DNA of 64,000 bases, from positions 266,669,551-266,733,550 of the forward strand of contig CP136061.1 of NCBI GenBank assembly GCA_032622095.1. Reading direction: 5' to 3'. A program made the position numbers and the translations under genes. This stretch comes from Siphonodentalium dalli (taxonomy: Eukaryota > Mollusca > Scaphopoda > Gadilida > Siphonodentaliidae). The notes below the pieces were generated by a model. It was not told the origin of the DNA. It searched no databases and worked only from the letters and a program-made list of their open reading frames with translations. Below are positions 45,758 to 59,056 of the stretch, in pieces; within the stretch, counting starts at the first letter, position 1; each line of letters opens with the position of its first letter.

Positions 45758-45878
45758 ACAGTTGTTGCCCGATGTCGAGGGAGACATTGAGATTTGTCAC
45801 CCGCTCGAGAACGGTATGTTCCGTTCTCGAGCGAGTGACAAATCTCGATGTCTCCCGAGAAGAAGGGCAACAACTGTT
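45758..45878. repeat. long hairpin, CTCGAGAACGG apex
   Basis: ACAGTTGTTGCCC pairs with GGGCAACAACTGT, GAGATTTGTCAC with GTGACAAATCTC, and the apex CTCGAGAACGG with CCGTTCTCGAG around TATGTT. Confidence 0.88.
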
Positions 45879-46927
45879 TTGTTATCCGATTATACCACAT
45901 AACAAAATCCTTGCCATCCACACGCACGATGTTGCACCGAGTCACGAGTGCTTTCTTTCCCGATTATGTACATTTTCAGTAACTACTTATCGTTCTGTCA
46001 ACGACAGTCAAGCCGTTAAGCGTTTGATGATCAGCGTTTATTTACGATAATTTGGTGGTTAAATCGTCAATATCGGTCCATGCAATGTAAACCAATAAGC
46101 CATATAGGTATGTTATCGCCTTCTGCAATGTGGAATATCAATGTCGCCTCGCGCGCGGATTTTACTCGCCATGTTCATTTCATAACGGTGTTCCCCGGAA
46201 GCTATTGGGAAGTTGTCGATTTCATTAATGTACATTCATATGTGTCAGTGCTCCCAAGTACACGTCGAACCTCACACAAAATACTTCTATGATCACATTG
46301 CAGACATCGCGGAGAGGTCTGATATCATGGATAAGCGTACAGTACCATTCATTCGCGACAAACGTATGCATTACGTTGTCTACCAGCAAACATTTATAAC
46401 CAACCAACCTGAAGGGATCCACTCTTTCAATCTTGCTCCATAATGTCGACATGAACATATTGAATCACCGAGATGTTTCGATGTGAAAAGTACATAATAA
46501 CGCTTGTCCGATAAAAGTTTCAACTTAAAAGTTCGAATATTAGTGTTCACTAAATATATGCAAATTAGCAAACACCACAACTCGTGTGTTTTGCGAATCC
46601 GTGGGGTATATAAGATCTATGATTTTTAGTACATTACAGTGATGTGAAATAGATGAATCACTGCAGTGTGTGTTTGGAGATATTCTTGCATTATAACATC
46701 AGGCGGGCGACAATGTCTCCCTGCTCAGCTCAGCGCAGTGTGATTTGTCGCCCGGCACGTGACAGGAAATGGGCCAATCATAAGGGTGGGAGAAGGGTAA
46801 CAAAGGGTTATGGCGCTATAAGCTGTCTCAAATTAGGGATGAGGGTAAACGACTTCCAATCATTTTGTTATTAAAATAATGACCGAATATAACTGTAAAA
46901 TATTATTTATTTCTCATATCCAGGCTG
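45879..46927. other. intron 2 stretch, nothing recognised
   Basis: Unique-looking sequence. A short GC-rich inverted repeat near 46703-46757 (GGCGGGCGACA with TGTCGCCCGGC). ORFs of 60-77 codons show no family features. Confidence 0.5.
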
Positions 46928-49900
46928 AAAATCGGAACTTATATATTTTCACGATGCCTGTACCATACAGATGATGGTGATTGTGAGTATTTTGTGTATT
47001 TTCACGATGCCTGTACCATACAGATGATGGTGATTGTGAGTATTTTGTGTATTTTCGCGATGTTTGTGACATACAGAATGATGGTGATTGTGAGTATTTT
47101 GTGTATTTTCGCGATGTTTGTGACACACAGATGATGGTGATTGTGAGTATTTTGTGTATTTTCGCGATGTTTGTGACATACAGAATGATGGTGATTGTGA
47201 GTATTTTCGTGATGACTGTACCATACAGATGATCGTGATTGTGAGTATTTTGTGTATTTTCGCGATGTTTGTGACATACAGAATGATGGTGATTGTGAGT
47301 ATTTTGTGTATTGTCGTGATGACTGTACCATACAGATGATGGTGATTGTGAGTATTTTGTGTATTTTCGCGATGTTTGTGACATACAGAATGATGGTGAT
47401 TGTGAGTATTTTGTGTATTTTCGCGATGTTTGTGACATACAGAATGATGGTGATTGTGAGTATTTTGTGTATTTTCGCGATGTTTGTGACATACAGAATG
47501 ATGGTGATTGTGAGTATTTTGTGTATTTTCGCGATGTTTGTGACATACAGAATGATGGTGATTGTGAGTATTTTCGTGATGACTGTACCATACAGATGAT
47601 GGTGATTGTGTGTATTTTGTGTATTTTCGCGATGTTTGTGACATACAGAATGATGGTGATTGTGAGTATTTTCGTGATGACTGTACCATAAAGATGATGG
47701 TGATTGTGAGTATTTTGTGTATTTTCGTGATGACTGTACCATACAGATGATGGTGATTATGAGTATTGTGAGTATTTTCGTGATGACTGTAACATACAGA
47801 TGATGGTGATTTTGTGTATTTTCGTGATGCCTGTACCATAAAGATGATGGTGATTGTGAGTATTTTGTGTATTTTCGTGATGACTGTACCATACAGGTGA
47901 TGGTGATTATGAGTATTGTGAGTATTTTCGTGATGACTGTAACATACAGATGATGGTGATTTTGTGTATTTTCGTGATGCCTGTACCATACAGATGATGG
48001 TGATTGTGATTATTTTGTGTATTTTCGCGATGACTGTACCATACAGATGATGGTGATTATGAGTATTTTCGTGATGACTGTACCATACAGATGATGGTGA
48101 TTGTGAGTATTTTCGTGATGACTGTACCATACAGATGATGGTGATTATGAGTATTTTCGTGATGACTGTACCATACAGATGATGGTGATTATGAGTATTT
48201 TGTGTATTTTCGCGATGTTTGTGACATACAGATGATGGTGATTATGAGTATTTTGTGTATTTTCGCGATGACTGTACCATACACAATGATGGTGATTGTG
48301 AGTATTTTCGTGATGACTGTACCATACAGATGATGGTGATTATGAGTATTTTCGTGATGACTGTACCATACAGATGATGGTGATTATGAGTATTTTGTGT
48401 ATTTTCGCGATGCCTGTACCATAAAGATGATGGAGATTGTGAGTATTTTGTGTATTTTCGCGATGTTTGTGACATACAGATGATGGTGATTATGAGTATT
48501 TTGTGTATTTTCGCGATGCCTGTACCATAAAGATGATGGTGATTGTGAGTATTTTGAGTATTGTCGTGATGCCTGTACCATAAAGATGATGGTGATTGTG
48601 AGTATTTTGTGTATTTTCGCGATGTTTGTGACATACAGAATGATGGTGATTGTGAGTATTTTCGTGATGACTGTACCATACAGATGATGGTGATTGTGAG
48701 TATTTTGTGTATTTTCGCGATGTTTGTGACATACAGAATGATGGTGATTGTGAGTATATTTTTTTTCCGCGATGTTTGTGACATACAGAATGATGGTGAT
48801 TATGAGTATTTTGAGTATTTTCGTGATGACTGTACCATACAGATGATGGTGATTGTGAGTATTTTCGTGATGACTGCACCATACAGATGATGGTGATTGT
48901 GAGTATTTTGTGTATTTTCGCGATGTTTGTGACATACAGAATGATGGTGATTGTGAGTATATTTTTTTTCCGCGATGTTTGTGACATACAGAATGATGGT
49001 GATTATGAGTATTTTGAGTATTTTCGTGATGACTGTACCATACAGATGATGGTGATTGTGAGTATTTTCGTGATGACTGTACCATACAGATGGTGGTTAT
49101 GAGTATTTTGAGTATTTTCGTGATGACTGCACCATACAGATGATGGTGATTGTGAGTATTTTCGTGATGACTGCACCATACAGATGATGGTGATTGTGAG
49201 TATTTTGTGTATTTTCGTGATGACTGCACCATACAGATGATGGTGATTGTGAGTATTTTGTGTATTTTCGTGATGACTGCACCATACAGATGATGGTGAT
49301 TGTGAGTATTTTGTGTATTTTCGTGATGACTGCACCATACAGATGATGGTGATTGTGAGTATTTTGTGTATTTTCGCGATGACTGCACCATACAGATGAT
49401 GGTGATTGTGAGTATTTTGAGTATTTTCGCGATGTTTGTGACATACAGATGATGGTGATTGTGAGTATTTTGTGTATTTTCGCGATGTTTGTGACATACA
49501 GATGATGGTGATTGTGAGTATTTTCGTGATGACTGTACCATACAGATGATGGTGATTGTGAGTATTTTGTGTATTTTCGCGATGTTTGTGACATACAGAT
49601 GATGGTGATTGTGAGTATTTTGTGTATTTTCGCGATGTTTGTGACATACAGAATGATGGTGATTGTGAGTATTTTGTGTATTTTCGCGATGTTTGTGACA
49701 TACAGAATGATGGTGATTGTGAGTATTTTCGTGATGACTGTACCATACAGATGATGGTGATTGTGTGTATTTTGTGTATTTTCGCGATGTTTGTGACATA
49801 CAGAATGATGGTGATTGTGAGTATTTTCGTGATGACTGTACCATAAAGATGATGGTGATTGTGAGTATTTTGTGTATTTTCGTGATGACTGTACCATACA

Positions 49901-52900
49901 GATGATGGTGATTATGAGTATTGTGAGTATTTTCGTGATGACTGTAACATACAGATGATGGTGATTTTGTGTATTTTCGTGATGCCTGTACCATAAAGAT
50001 GATGGTGATTGTGAGTATTTTGTGTATTTTCGTGATGACTGTACCATACAGGTGATGGTGATTATGAGTATTGTGAGTATTTTCGTGATGACTGTAACAT
50101 ACAGATGATGGTGATTTTGTGTATTTTCGTGATGCCTGTACCATACAGATGATGGTGATTGTGATTATTTTGTGTATTTTCGCGATGACTGTACCATACA
50201 GATGATGGTGATTATGAGTATTTTCGTGATGACTGTACCATACAGATGATGGTGATTGTGAGTATTTTCGTGATGACTGTACCATACAGATGATGGTGAT
50301 TATGAGTATTTTCGTGATGACTGTACCATACAGATGATGGTGATTATGAGTATTTTGTGTATTTTCGCGATGTTTGTGACATACAGATGATGGTGATTAT
50401 GAGTATTTTGTGTATTTTCGCGATGACTGTACCATACACAATGATGGTGATTGTGAGTATTTTCGTGATGACTGTACCATACAGATGATGGTGATTATGA
50501 GTATTTTCGTGATGACTGTACCATACAGATGATGGTGATTATGAGTATTTTGTGTATTTTCGCGATGCCTGTACCATAAAGATGATGGAGATTGTGAGTA
50601 TTTTGTGTATTTTCGCGATGTTTGTGACATACAGATGATGGTGATTATGAGTATTTTGTGTATTTTCGCGATGCCTGTACCATAAAGATGATGGTGATTG
50701 TGAGTATTTTGAGTATTGTCGTGATGCCTGTACCATAAAGATGATGGTGATTGTGAGTATTTTGTGTATTTTCGCGATGTTTGTGACATACAGAATGATG
50801 GTGATTGTGAGTATTTTCGTGATGACTGTACCATACAGATGATGGTGATTGTGAGTATTTTGTGTATTTTCGCGATGTTTGTGACATACAGAATGATGGT
50901 GATTGTGAGTATATTTTTTTTCCGCGATGTTTGTGACATACAGAATGATGGTGATTATGAGTATTTTGAGTATTTTCGTGATGACTGTACCATACAGATG
51001 ATGGTGATTGTGAGTATTTTCGTGATGACTGCACCATACAGATGATGGTGATTGTGAGTATTTTCGTGATGACTGCACCATACAGATGATGGTGATTGTG
51101 AGTATTTTCGTGATGACTGTACCATACAGATGATGGTGATTGTGAGTATTTTCGTGATGACTGTACCATACAGATGATGGTGATTGTGAGTATTTTGTGT
51201 ATTTTCGCGATGACTGCACCATACAGATGATGGTGATTGTGATTATTTTGAGTATTTTCGCGATGTTTGTGACATACAGATGATGGTGATTGTGAGTATT
51301 TTGTGTATTTTCGCGATGTTTGTGACATACAGATGATGGTGATTGTGAGTATTTTGTGTATTTTCGCGATGTTTGTGACATACAGATGATGGTGATTGTG
51401 AGTATTTTGTGTATTTTCGCGATGTTTGTGACATACAGAATGATGGTGATTGTGAGTATTTTGTGTATTTTCGCGATGTTTGTGACATACAGAATGATGG
51501 TGATTGTGAGTATTTTCGTGATGACTGTACCATACAGATGATGGTGATTGTGTGTATTTTGTGTATTTTCGCGATGTTTGTGACATACAGAATGATGGTG
51601 ATTGTGAGTATTTTCGTGATGACTGTACCATAAAGATGATGGTGATTGTGAGTATTTTGTGTATTTTCGTGATGACTGTACCATACAGATGATGGTGATT
51701 ATGAGTATTGTGAGTATTTTCGTGATGACTGTAACATACAGATGATGGTGATTTTGTGTATTTTCGTGATGCCTGTACCATAAAGATGATGGTGATTGTG
51801 AGTATTTTGTGTATTTTCGTGATGACTGTACCATACAGGTGATGGTGATTATGAGTATTGTGAGTATTTTCGTGATGACTGTAACATACAGATGATGGTG
51901 ATTTTGTGTATTTTCGTGATGCCTGTACCATACAGATGATGGTGATTGTGATTATTTTGTGTATTTTCGCGATGACTGTACCATACAGATGATGGTGATT
52001 ATGAGTATTTTCGTGATGACTGTACCATACAGATGATGGTGATTGTGAGTATTTTCGTGATGACTGTACCATACAGATGATGGTGATTATGAGTATTTTC
52101 GTGATGACTGTACCATACAGATGATGGTGATTATGAGTATTTTGTGTATTTTCGCGATGTTTGTGACATACAGATGATGGTGATTATGAGTATTTTGTGT
52201 ATTTTCGCGATGACTGTACCATACACAATGATGGTGATTGTGAGTATTTTCGTGATGACTGTACCATACAGATGATGGTGATTATGAGTATTTTCGTGAT
52301 GACTGTACCATACAGATGATGGTGATTATGAGTATTTTGTGTATTTTCGCGATGCCTGTACCATAAAGATGATGGAGATTGTGAGTATTTTGTGTATTTT
52401 CGCGATGTTTGTGACATACAGATGATGGTGATTATGAGTATTTTGTGTATTTTCGCGATGCCTGTACCATAAAGATGATGGTGATTGTGAGTATTTTGAG
52501 TATTGTCGTGATGCCTGTACCATAAAGATGATGGTGATTGTGAGTATTTTGTGTATTTTCGCGATGTTTGTGACATACAGAATGATGGTGATTGTGAGTA
52601 TTTTCGTGATGACTGTACCATACAGATGATGGTGATTGTGAGTATTTTGTGTATTTTCGCGATGTTTGTGACATACAGAATGATGGTGATTGTGAGTATA
52701 TTTTTTTTCCGCGATGTTTGTGACATACAGAATGATGGTGATTATGAGTATTTTGAGTATTTTCGTGATGACTGTACCATACAGATGATGGTGATTGTGA
52801 GTATTTTCGTGATGACTGCACCATACAGATGATGGTGATTGTGAGTATTTTGTGTATTTTCGCGATGTTTGTGACATACAGAATGATGGTGATTGTGAGT

Positions 52901-55215
52901 ATATTTTTTTTCCGCGATGTTTGTGACATACAGAATGATGGTGATTATGAGTATTTTGAGTATTTTCGTGATGACTGTACCATACAGATGATGGTGATTG
53001 TGAGTATTTTCGTGATGACTGTACCATACAGATGGTGGTTATGAGTATTTTGAGTATTTTCGTGATGACTGCACCATACAGATGATGGTGATTGTGAGTA
53101 TTTTCGTGATGACTGCACCATACAGATGATGGTGATTGTGAGTATTTTGTGTATTTTCGTGATGACTGCACCATACAGATGATGGTGATTGTGAGTATTT
53201 TGTGTATTTTCGTGATGACTGCACCATACAGATGATGGTGATTGTGAGTATTTTGTGTATTTTCGTGATGACTGCACCATACAGATGATGGTGATTGTGA
53301 GTATTTTGTGTATTTTCGCGATGACTGCACCATACAGATGATGGTGATTGTGAGTATTTTGAGTATTTTCGCGATGTTTGTGACATACAGATGATGGTGA
53401 TTGTGAGTATTTTGTGTATTTTCGCGATGTTTGTGACATACAGATGATGGTGATTGTGAGTATTTTGTGTATTTTCGCGATGTTTGTGACATACAGATGA
53501 TGGTGATTGTGAGTATTTTGTGTATTTTCGCGATGTTTGTGACATACAGAATGATGGTGATTGTGAGTATTTTTGTATTTTCGCGATGTTTGTGACATAC
53601 AGAATGATGGTGATTGTGAGTATATTTTTTTTCCGCGATGTTTGTGACATACAGAATGATGGTGATTATGAGTATTTTGAGTATTTTCGTGATGACTGTA
53701 CCATACAGATGATGGTGATTGTGAGTATTTTCGTGATGACTGCACCATACAGATGATGGTGATTGTGAGTATTTTGAGTATTTTCGTGATGACTGTACCA
53801 TACAGATGATGGTGATTGTGAGTATTTTCGTGATGACTGCACCATACAGATGATGGTGATTGTGAGTATTTTGTGTATTTTCGCGATGACTGCACCATAC
53901 AGATGATGGTGATTGTGAGTATTTTGTGTATTTTCGCGATGTTTGTGACATACAGATGATGGTGATTGTGAGTATTTTGTGTATTTTCGCGATGTTTGTG
54001 ACATACAGAATGATGGTGATTGTGAGTATTTTCGTGATGACTGTACCATACAGATGATGGTGATTGTGAGTATTTTGTGTATTTTCGCGATGTTTGTGAC
54101 ATACAGAATGATGGTGATTGTGAGTATTTTGTGTATTTTCGCGATGTTTGTGACATACAGATGGTGGTTATGAGTATTTTGTGTATTTTCACGATGCCTG
54201 TACCATACAGATGATGGTGATTGTGAGTATTTTGTGTATTTTCGCGATGTTTGTGACATACAGAATGATGGTGATTATGAGTATTTTGTGTATTTTCGTG
54301 ATGACTGTACCATACAGATGATGGTAATTGTGATTATTGTGAGTATTTTCACGATGCCTGTACCATACAGATGATGGTGATTGTGAGTATTTTGTGTATT
54401 TTCGCGATGTTTGTGACATACAGAATGATGGTGATTGTGAGTATTTTGTGTATTTTCGCGATGTTTGTGACATACAGAATGATGGTGATTGTGAGTATTT
54501 TGTGTATTTTCGCGATGTTTGTGACATACAGAATGATGGTGATTGTGAGTATTTTCGTGATGACTGTACCATACAGATGATGGTGATTGTGTGTATTTTG
54601 TGTATTTTCGCGATGTTTGTGACATACAGAATGATGGTGATTGTGAGTATTTTCGTGATGACTGTACCATACAGATGATGGTGATTGTGAGTATTTTGTG
54701 TATTTTCGCGATGACTGTACCATACAGATGATGGTGATTATGAGTATTTTGTGTATTTTCGCGATGCCTGTACCATAAAGATGATGGTGATTGTGAGTAT
54801 TTTGTGTATTTTCGCGATGTTTGTGACATACAGATGATGGTGATTGTGAGTATTTTGTGTATTTTCGCGATGTTTGTGACATACAGAATGATGGTGATTA
54901 TGAGTATTTTGTGTATTTTCGCGATGCCTGTACCATACAGAATGATGGTGATTATGAGTATTTTTTTTTCCGCGATGTTTGTGACATACAGAATGATGGT
55001 GATTGTGAGTATTGTGAGTATTTTCGTGATGACTGTACCATAAAGATGATGGTGATTGTGAGCATTGTGAGTATTTTCGCGATGTTTGTGACATACAGAT
55101 GATGGTGATTATCAGTATTTTGAGTATTTTCGTGATATGGTGATTGAGAGCGAGAATGTTTGGTATTCTCGCGATGTCTGTACCATACAGCTGTTGGTGA
55201 TTTCATGTATTTTCC
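46928..55215. repeat. 8.3-kb satellite with higher-order repeats
   Basis: Built from units with GATGGTGATTGTGAGTATTT, an optional TGTGTATTTTCGCGATG segment, then either TTTGTGACATACAGAA or ACTGTACCATACAG. The long unit is about 53-54 bp; short ones are about 41-43 bp. Blocks of over 1.4 kb recur: the pattern ending at 48130 recurs at 50285 (offset 2155) and 52072 (offset a further 1787), and 48490-48987 recurs at 52432-52929 (offset 3942). ORFs up to 633 codons result from the repeat and are not genes. It fills most of PM20D2 intron 2. Confidence 0.97.
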
Positions 55216-55303
55216 ATCTTATTTTGCCTGGTAAAATGAAATTTAATTAAGAAAGGTTGACAAATTTAGTGAGAAATCGGACAGTCCGGATCATTGAGAA
55301 TTT

Positions 55304-56309
55304 TGTCCGGTCGCCAAACCCCCGGAATTCACGAATGCGTGTTTTCGCGCATAAAGTTTTTTTCTCTGCAGATTTTGTCAATTCAGGTATCCGACATCAA
55401 GATTTTATCGGCTGGCCATCTGTCAGCCTTGAGCAATTTTTTTTATAGCGCCCTAAAAAGTATACCCCCCCCAAATTTTTCCCAGACGTAAAACCAGTAG
55501 CTTGGAATTTGTTGCAAATTCACATGACTAATCTAGTAAAATGCAATATTTGCATGAAGCTAAGACATAATGACACTAGTTTGGGCCAAAATTGAAACTC
55601 ACCACCCAAGATGGCCACCAAAATGGCCGCCGGAAGTTGAAAATATGACATTTTTTCACAAATATCTTCTAGATCAGTTCATGCTGTTTGGAACTGGTTC
55701 AGTAAAATGACTTTATTTTGTATTTTATATATTAACTGATCATTGGATCAATTAAATATGCAATTATTGGGGTCCTATCCACTTGTGATCCCTCAAAAAT
55801 TCGATTTTACAGAACGCGTTATAAAATTTCACAAAAAAATCACAACTGGGATTCTAGTCATATTTCAACAAGAAATGAACAGAAGGTTGTAATTAAAATC
55901 CAAAATAAAGTCATATTACTCAACCAGTTCTAGACAGCATGAACTGATCTAGAAGATATTTGTGAAAAAATGTCATATTTTCAACTTCCGGCGGCCATTT
56001 TGGTGGCCATCTTGGGTGGTGAGTTTCAATTTTGGCCCAAAATAGTGTCATTATGTCTTAGCTTCATGAAAATATATACATTTTATTAGATTAGTCATGT
56101 GAATTTGCAACAAATTCCAAGTAACTGGTTTTACGTCTGGGAAAAAATTGGGGGGGGGGGTATACTTTTTAGGGCGCTAAAAAAAATTGCTCAAGGCTGA
56201 CAAATGGCCAGCCGATAAAATCTTGATGTCGAATACCTGAATTTACAAAATCCATAGAGAAAAAAAACTTTATACGCCAAAACACGCACCGTGACCTGGC
56301 GGCCGGACT
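55304..56309. mobile_element. 1-kb inverted-repeat element
   Basis: Arms of about 430 bp: left 55304-55740, right about 55895-56309. Paired blocks include GTCCGG, ATAAAGTTTTTTTCTCT, AAAATCTTGATGTCG (complement), CCAAGATGGCCACCAAAATG with its complement, and AGAAGATATTTGTG. The centre is about 150 bp and non-coding. It lies 85 bp from PM20D2 exon 2. Confidence 0.92.
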
Positions 56310-56393
56310 AATTATACATATTACATTTTATTTTATATATATTTATTATTATATATATATATTACTATACTTTCTTGGTGAAACTACACTCAC

Positions 56394-56542
56394 TCATCAC
56401 AAGCCAGGTATGGTTTCTCGGCAGCATCAAGGGTAGCTGGGTGGGACATTATAGCCACATCGACGTCGTCAAATGCACCAGCCTTCAGTAAGTGGATCTT
56501 CCCACCGCCGCCCTCTTCTGCTGGCGCACCAATCACAGTCAG
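56394..56542 (-). CDS. PM20D2 exon 2
   Basis: The acceptor TACATGTAG precedes 56542 and the donor GTGAGTGTAG follows 56394. Phase 0 in, two bases out. LTVIGAPAEEGGGGKIHLLK then AGAFDDVDVAIMSHPA. The Glu-Glu pair (about residues 158-159) is the catalytic base and a metal ligand, and the His of SHPA (about 183) is a further ligand, by homology with M20 peptidases. Confidence 0.95.
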
Positions 56543-56584
56543 CTACATGTATAAATAAACATCAATTAAAATTATTTCAATACG

Positions 56585-56760
56585 TTCCGTGGTTTTATTA
56601 ATTAGTGCTACAGGTCAAAGTTCTGGAGTAGCATTTCCATATGTGGAAGTCATGAATATTCAAAAGCTCCATATATGGAAATGCTACACCAGAACTTTGA
56701 CATGTAGCACTAAAATCACGGAACGGGACTGGATGGATCCAATATGGCCGCGAGTTAGTG
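56585..56760. repeat. inverted-repeat element, CCATATATGGAA family
   Basis: TTCCGTGGTTTTATTAATTA..GTGCTAC and GTAGCACTAAAATCACGGAA flank paired TCAAAGTTCTGGAGTAGCAT and its near complement. A longer relative is at 40430-40820. Confidence 0.8.
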
Positions 56761-57103
56761 ATTAAACTTATTGAATTGCTTATCGTCGCATTATGTGTAG
56801 AATAGGCCACCCAACATCTCCAAAAATATGACCCACAATCTTCTAAACGATTGATAACCGAATAACTCATTATAACATTGTTGTGCCACAATTAGAGAAT
56901 GGCTTATAATGAAAAGATTGACGCTGAATGTGCGCATGTACCGACGTGCATGGAGTCAAAAAGTCCGCCCATTTATATTACCCGGTAGCATCGACATGAA
57001 CAAGAAATTGAACAAGTCGGTAATTCCACTGTAACAGTAATGTTTACATATAAACAATCATGGTTGTGACATGCGAAATCTCAATATTGCAGAGTTATCA
57101 AAA

Positions 57104-57570
57104 AAGACCCACTTAATTTTCGAACCCCTAGCTCACATTATATAAAATATATGCCATATTATATAACATTTGAAAGAGGAAGCTCCAAAACATTGCATTT
57201 TCAACTTAATTGATGACGTAATAAACTGGCGAGATATCGACGTAGGTTCGTTGCTCAAATTTCTGCGCAAAGTATATAATTTTCAATGGAAGGGGAATAA
57301 CTATATATATTTAGATATAGTTATTCCCCTTCCATTGAAAATAAACTATATTTGAATTCTGTTGCATTCTGGGAGTCATAATGGGGGAAATTATTTTATG
57401 ATTTGAGCTATTTTCTATTACTCTATGGGCACCTTATGAGACACATACGTTTCAAATGGTGATGAATCACAGCATTTTAATCATATTTTATGGCATAGAT
57501 TGTTATTAAAACCGTATATCAGGTCACTATAAAAAATAATCGGTGACTCTAAAATTAAGTGAGCCTTTAC
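57104..57570. mobile_element. 467-bp inverted-terminal repeat element
   Basis: Ends AAGACCCACTTAATTTTCG / CTAAAATTAAGTGAGCCTTT. Inside is a palindrome AATGGAAGGGGAATAACTAT with its complement. A degraded copy is at 32478-32897. Its end is 25 bp from the splice donor of PM20D2 exon 1. Confidence 0.8.
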
Positions 57571-57595
57571 TTGAAAAGAATCGTCAAAAACAAAC

Positions 57596-58042
57596 CTTTC
57601 CCTCGATTGAGGCATCTGCTACCAGTGCCGCTTTGATTCCGACGGCTGCAGCTAGACCACACTCCGCTATAAGATTGTGTCCACACGCATGTCCTATCTC
57701 CGGGAGCGCGTCGTACTCACAAACAACGGCAATATTCGGCCCCGAGTCCGAATTCTTGTATTCAGCTCGGAACGCTGTATCCATAACGTAACTGCCCTGC
57801 ACAGAAAACCCGGCCTCTCGAAGGAACATAGAACACAAGTCATGCGCATACCTCTCCTTGAACATAAGCTCGGGTGACGACCATATAGCATGGTTCACCT
57901 TCCGTAAATCAGCCGCACGGGCATCGATAGCTCTGAATGCTTCCTCCTTGTGGAAACAGGTTGTCGTTCTTGTTGCCATCGCCAGCTGAGTAAACCTGGA
58001 GGCATTTCGTACCAAAATTGTAACAACGAATCCCGCATTCAT
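57596..58042 (-). CDS. PM20D2 exon 1 with start codon
   Basis: ATG at 58042. An in-frame TGA lies 13 codons upstream, so this is the first possible start of the frame; Met22 or Met23 region (AMATRTTT) is an alternative start. 149 residues, then donor GTTTGTTTT. Motifs: HAIWSSPELMFKERYAHD, then CEYDALPEIGHACGHNLIAE, where Asp111, Cys120 and His122 fit the metal site of M20D-type amidohydrolases. The first 20 residues could be a weak targeting peptide; the family is usually cytosolic. Confidence 0.94.
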
Positions 58043-58840
58043 TAACGCTGATTTGTTAGTCAGCTGCGTGTAGACGAATCACAAATTTACATGGACGCGT
58101 GCATGACAATTAAATATCCATTCAATAGATCACACGGATCGCAGTTCGCCAACCATGTCTCTGCATAAGTTGTGTTGCACCGAGAAACTCTACTAAGTCT
58201 ACTAACGCTCTGTTGTAACGCTGGTGAAATTATTGTACGAATACAATAAATAAGGTATACTCTCGACCACGCACGTATGGCATGGTCGCCGCGCTCGTCT
58301 GTTCAAGGCAACAGAAATTACGAATTGTGAAACTATATTTACATCGCTGTGAGCTAATGCGTGTCGGCCTGGTGAACTTGATGCGACCCTATCTACAAAT
58401 TATTTATCCTCTGTATATTGGCAATATAGCATATAAACGCCACAGCGATATAGAATGTCCTACCAGCATATAAACACCACAGCGATATAGAATGTCCTAC
58501 CAAACGACAAACAGTTGCATTGTGTTTGAGTGTGTACGCAGGTTTATTTACAATCGACTTCGTCACAACAAAGACAGAGACTTAAGCTTCCCCGGCGTCA
58601 CCATCCCTCCTCCCGCTAAATCGCGATTCTGCGACGAAGCTTATGATACTTTTCACAACGTTATGTTATGGACCAGGAACTGTTGCGTCGGGTGACGTTC
58701 TCGGGGGAATATATACCATTTAGACATCAAATGGGCTTAAAGGTACTCAATCCGACCAGAGGGTCCCCATATCATCAAGATACAACAACAACAACATTAG
58801 AGGTCAAATGGGCTTAACCAATCGCCGGCGGGACATATAG
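58043..58840. promoter_or_regulatory. probable promoter and 5' region of PM20D2
   Basis: The region upstream of the start. A direct repeat CACAGCGATATAGAATGTCC lies at 58441 and 58480. At 58737-58790 a fragment TTAAAGGTACTCAATCCGAC, GGTCCCCAT and CAACAACAACA matches the unit of the 122-bp array. No TATA box is assigned. The promoter role is inferred from position only. Confidence 0.4.
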
Positions 58841-59056
58841 TTAACCCTTCCGTGGCGGTAGCTGTGCTGGTGCAGCATTATAGATCTTGTGCCGGCGCAT
58901 TCTCTTATATGCGCGAGTCTCTCATAGGGAGCCTCTCATATTATATAAGAGAATGCACTGACTTACAAGGTCAAGATAAATATTGTTAAGCCGATGTATT
59001 CTCTAAAATATAGGAGAATGCAGTGGCACAGGGTTTCACAAAATTTCAAGAATATA
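58841..59056. mobile_element. TTAA MITE, CATAGGGAGCC subfamily, 3' end lost
   Basis: TTAACCCTTCCGTGGCGG, hairpin with apex T-CTCTC-ATA-GGGAG-C near 58917, a shortened second hairpin near 58990, then CACAGGGTTTCACAAAATTT. Confidence 0.75.

Larger units (their letters stand above)
31037..58042 (-). other. gene span: PM20D2-type M20 dipeptidase
   Basis: Six exons, all GT-AG and phase-compatible, give 420 residues, close to the roughly 436 of vertebrate PM20D2. PM20D2 removes unwanted dipeptides with basic C-terminal residues that carnosine synthase makes by mistake; it is a cytosolic metal-dependent hydrolase. That function is known for vertebrates and inferred here. The gene faces the ROCO-like gene. 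Introns hold LINE, foldback, MITE and satellite sequence, which accounts for most of its 27 kb. Confidence 0.92.

Noticed and set aside
45748-46443. Several ORFs of 70-100 codons
   Set aside because: They overlap on opposite strands across a hairpin and have no family features.
46949-54882. Many long ORFs (up to 633 codons) on the - strand
   Set aside because: They are made entirely of satellite repeat, overlap in several frames on both strands and show no domain.
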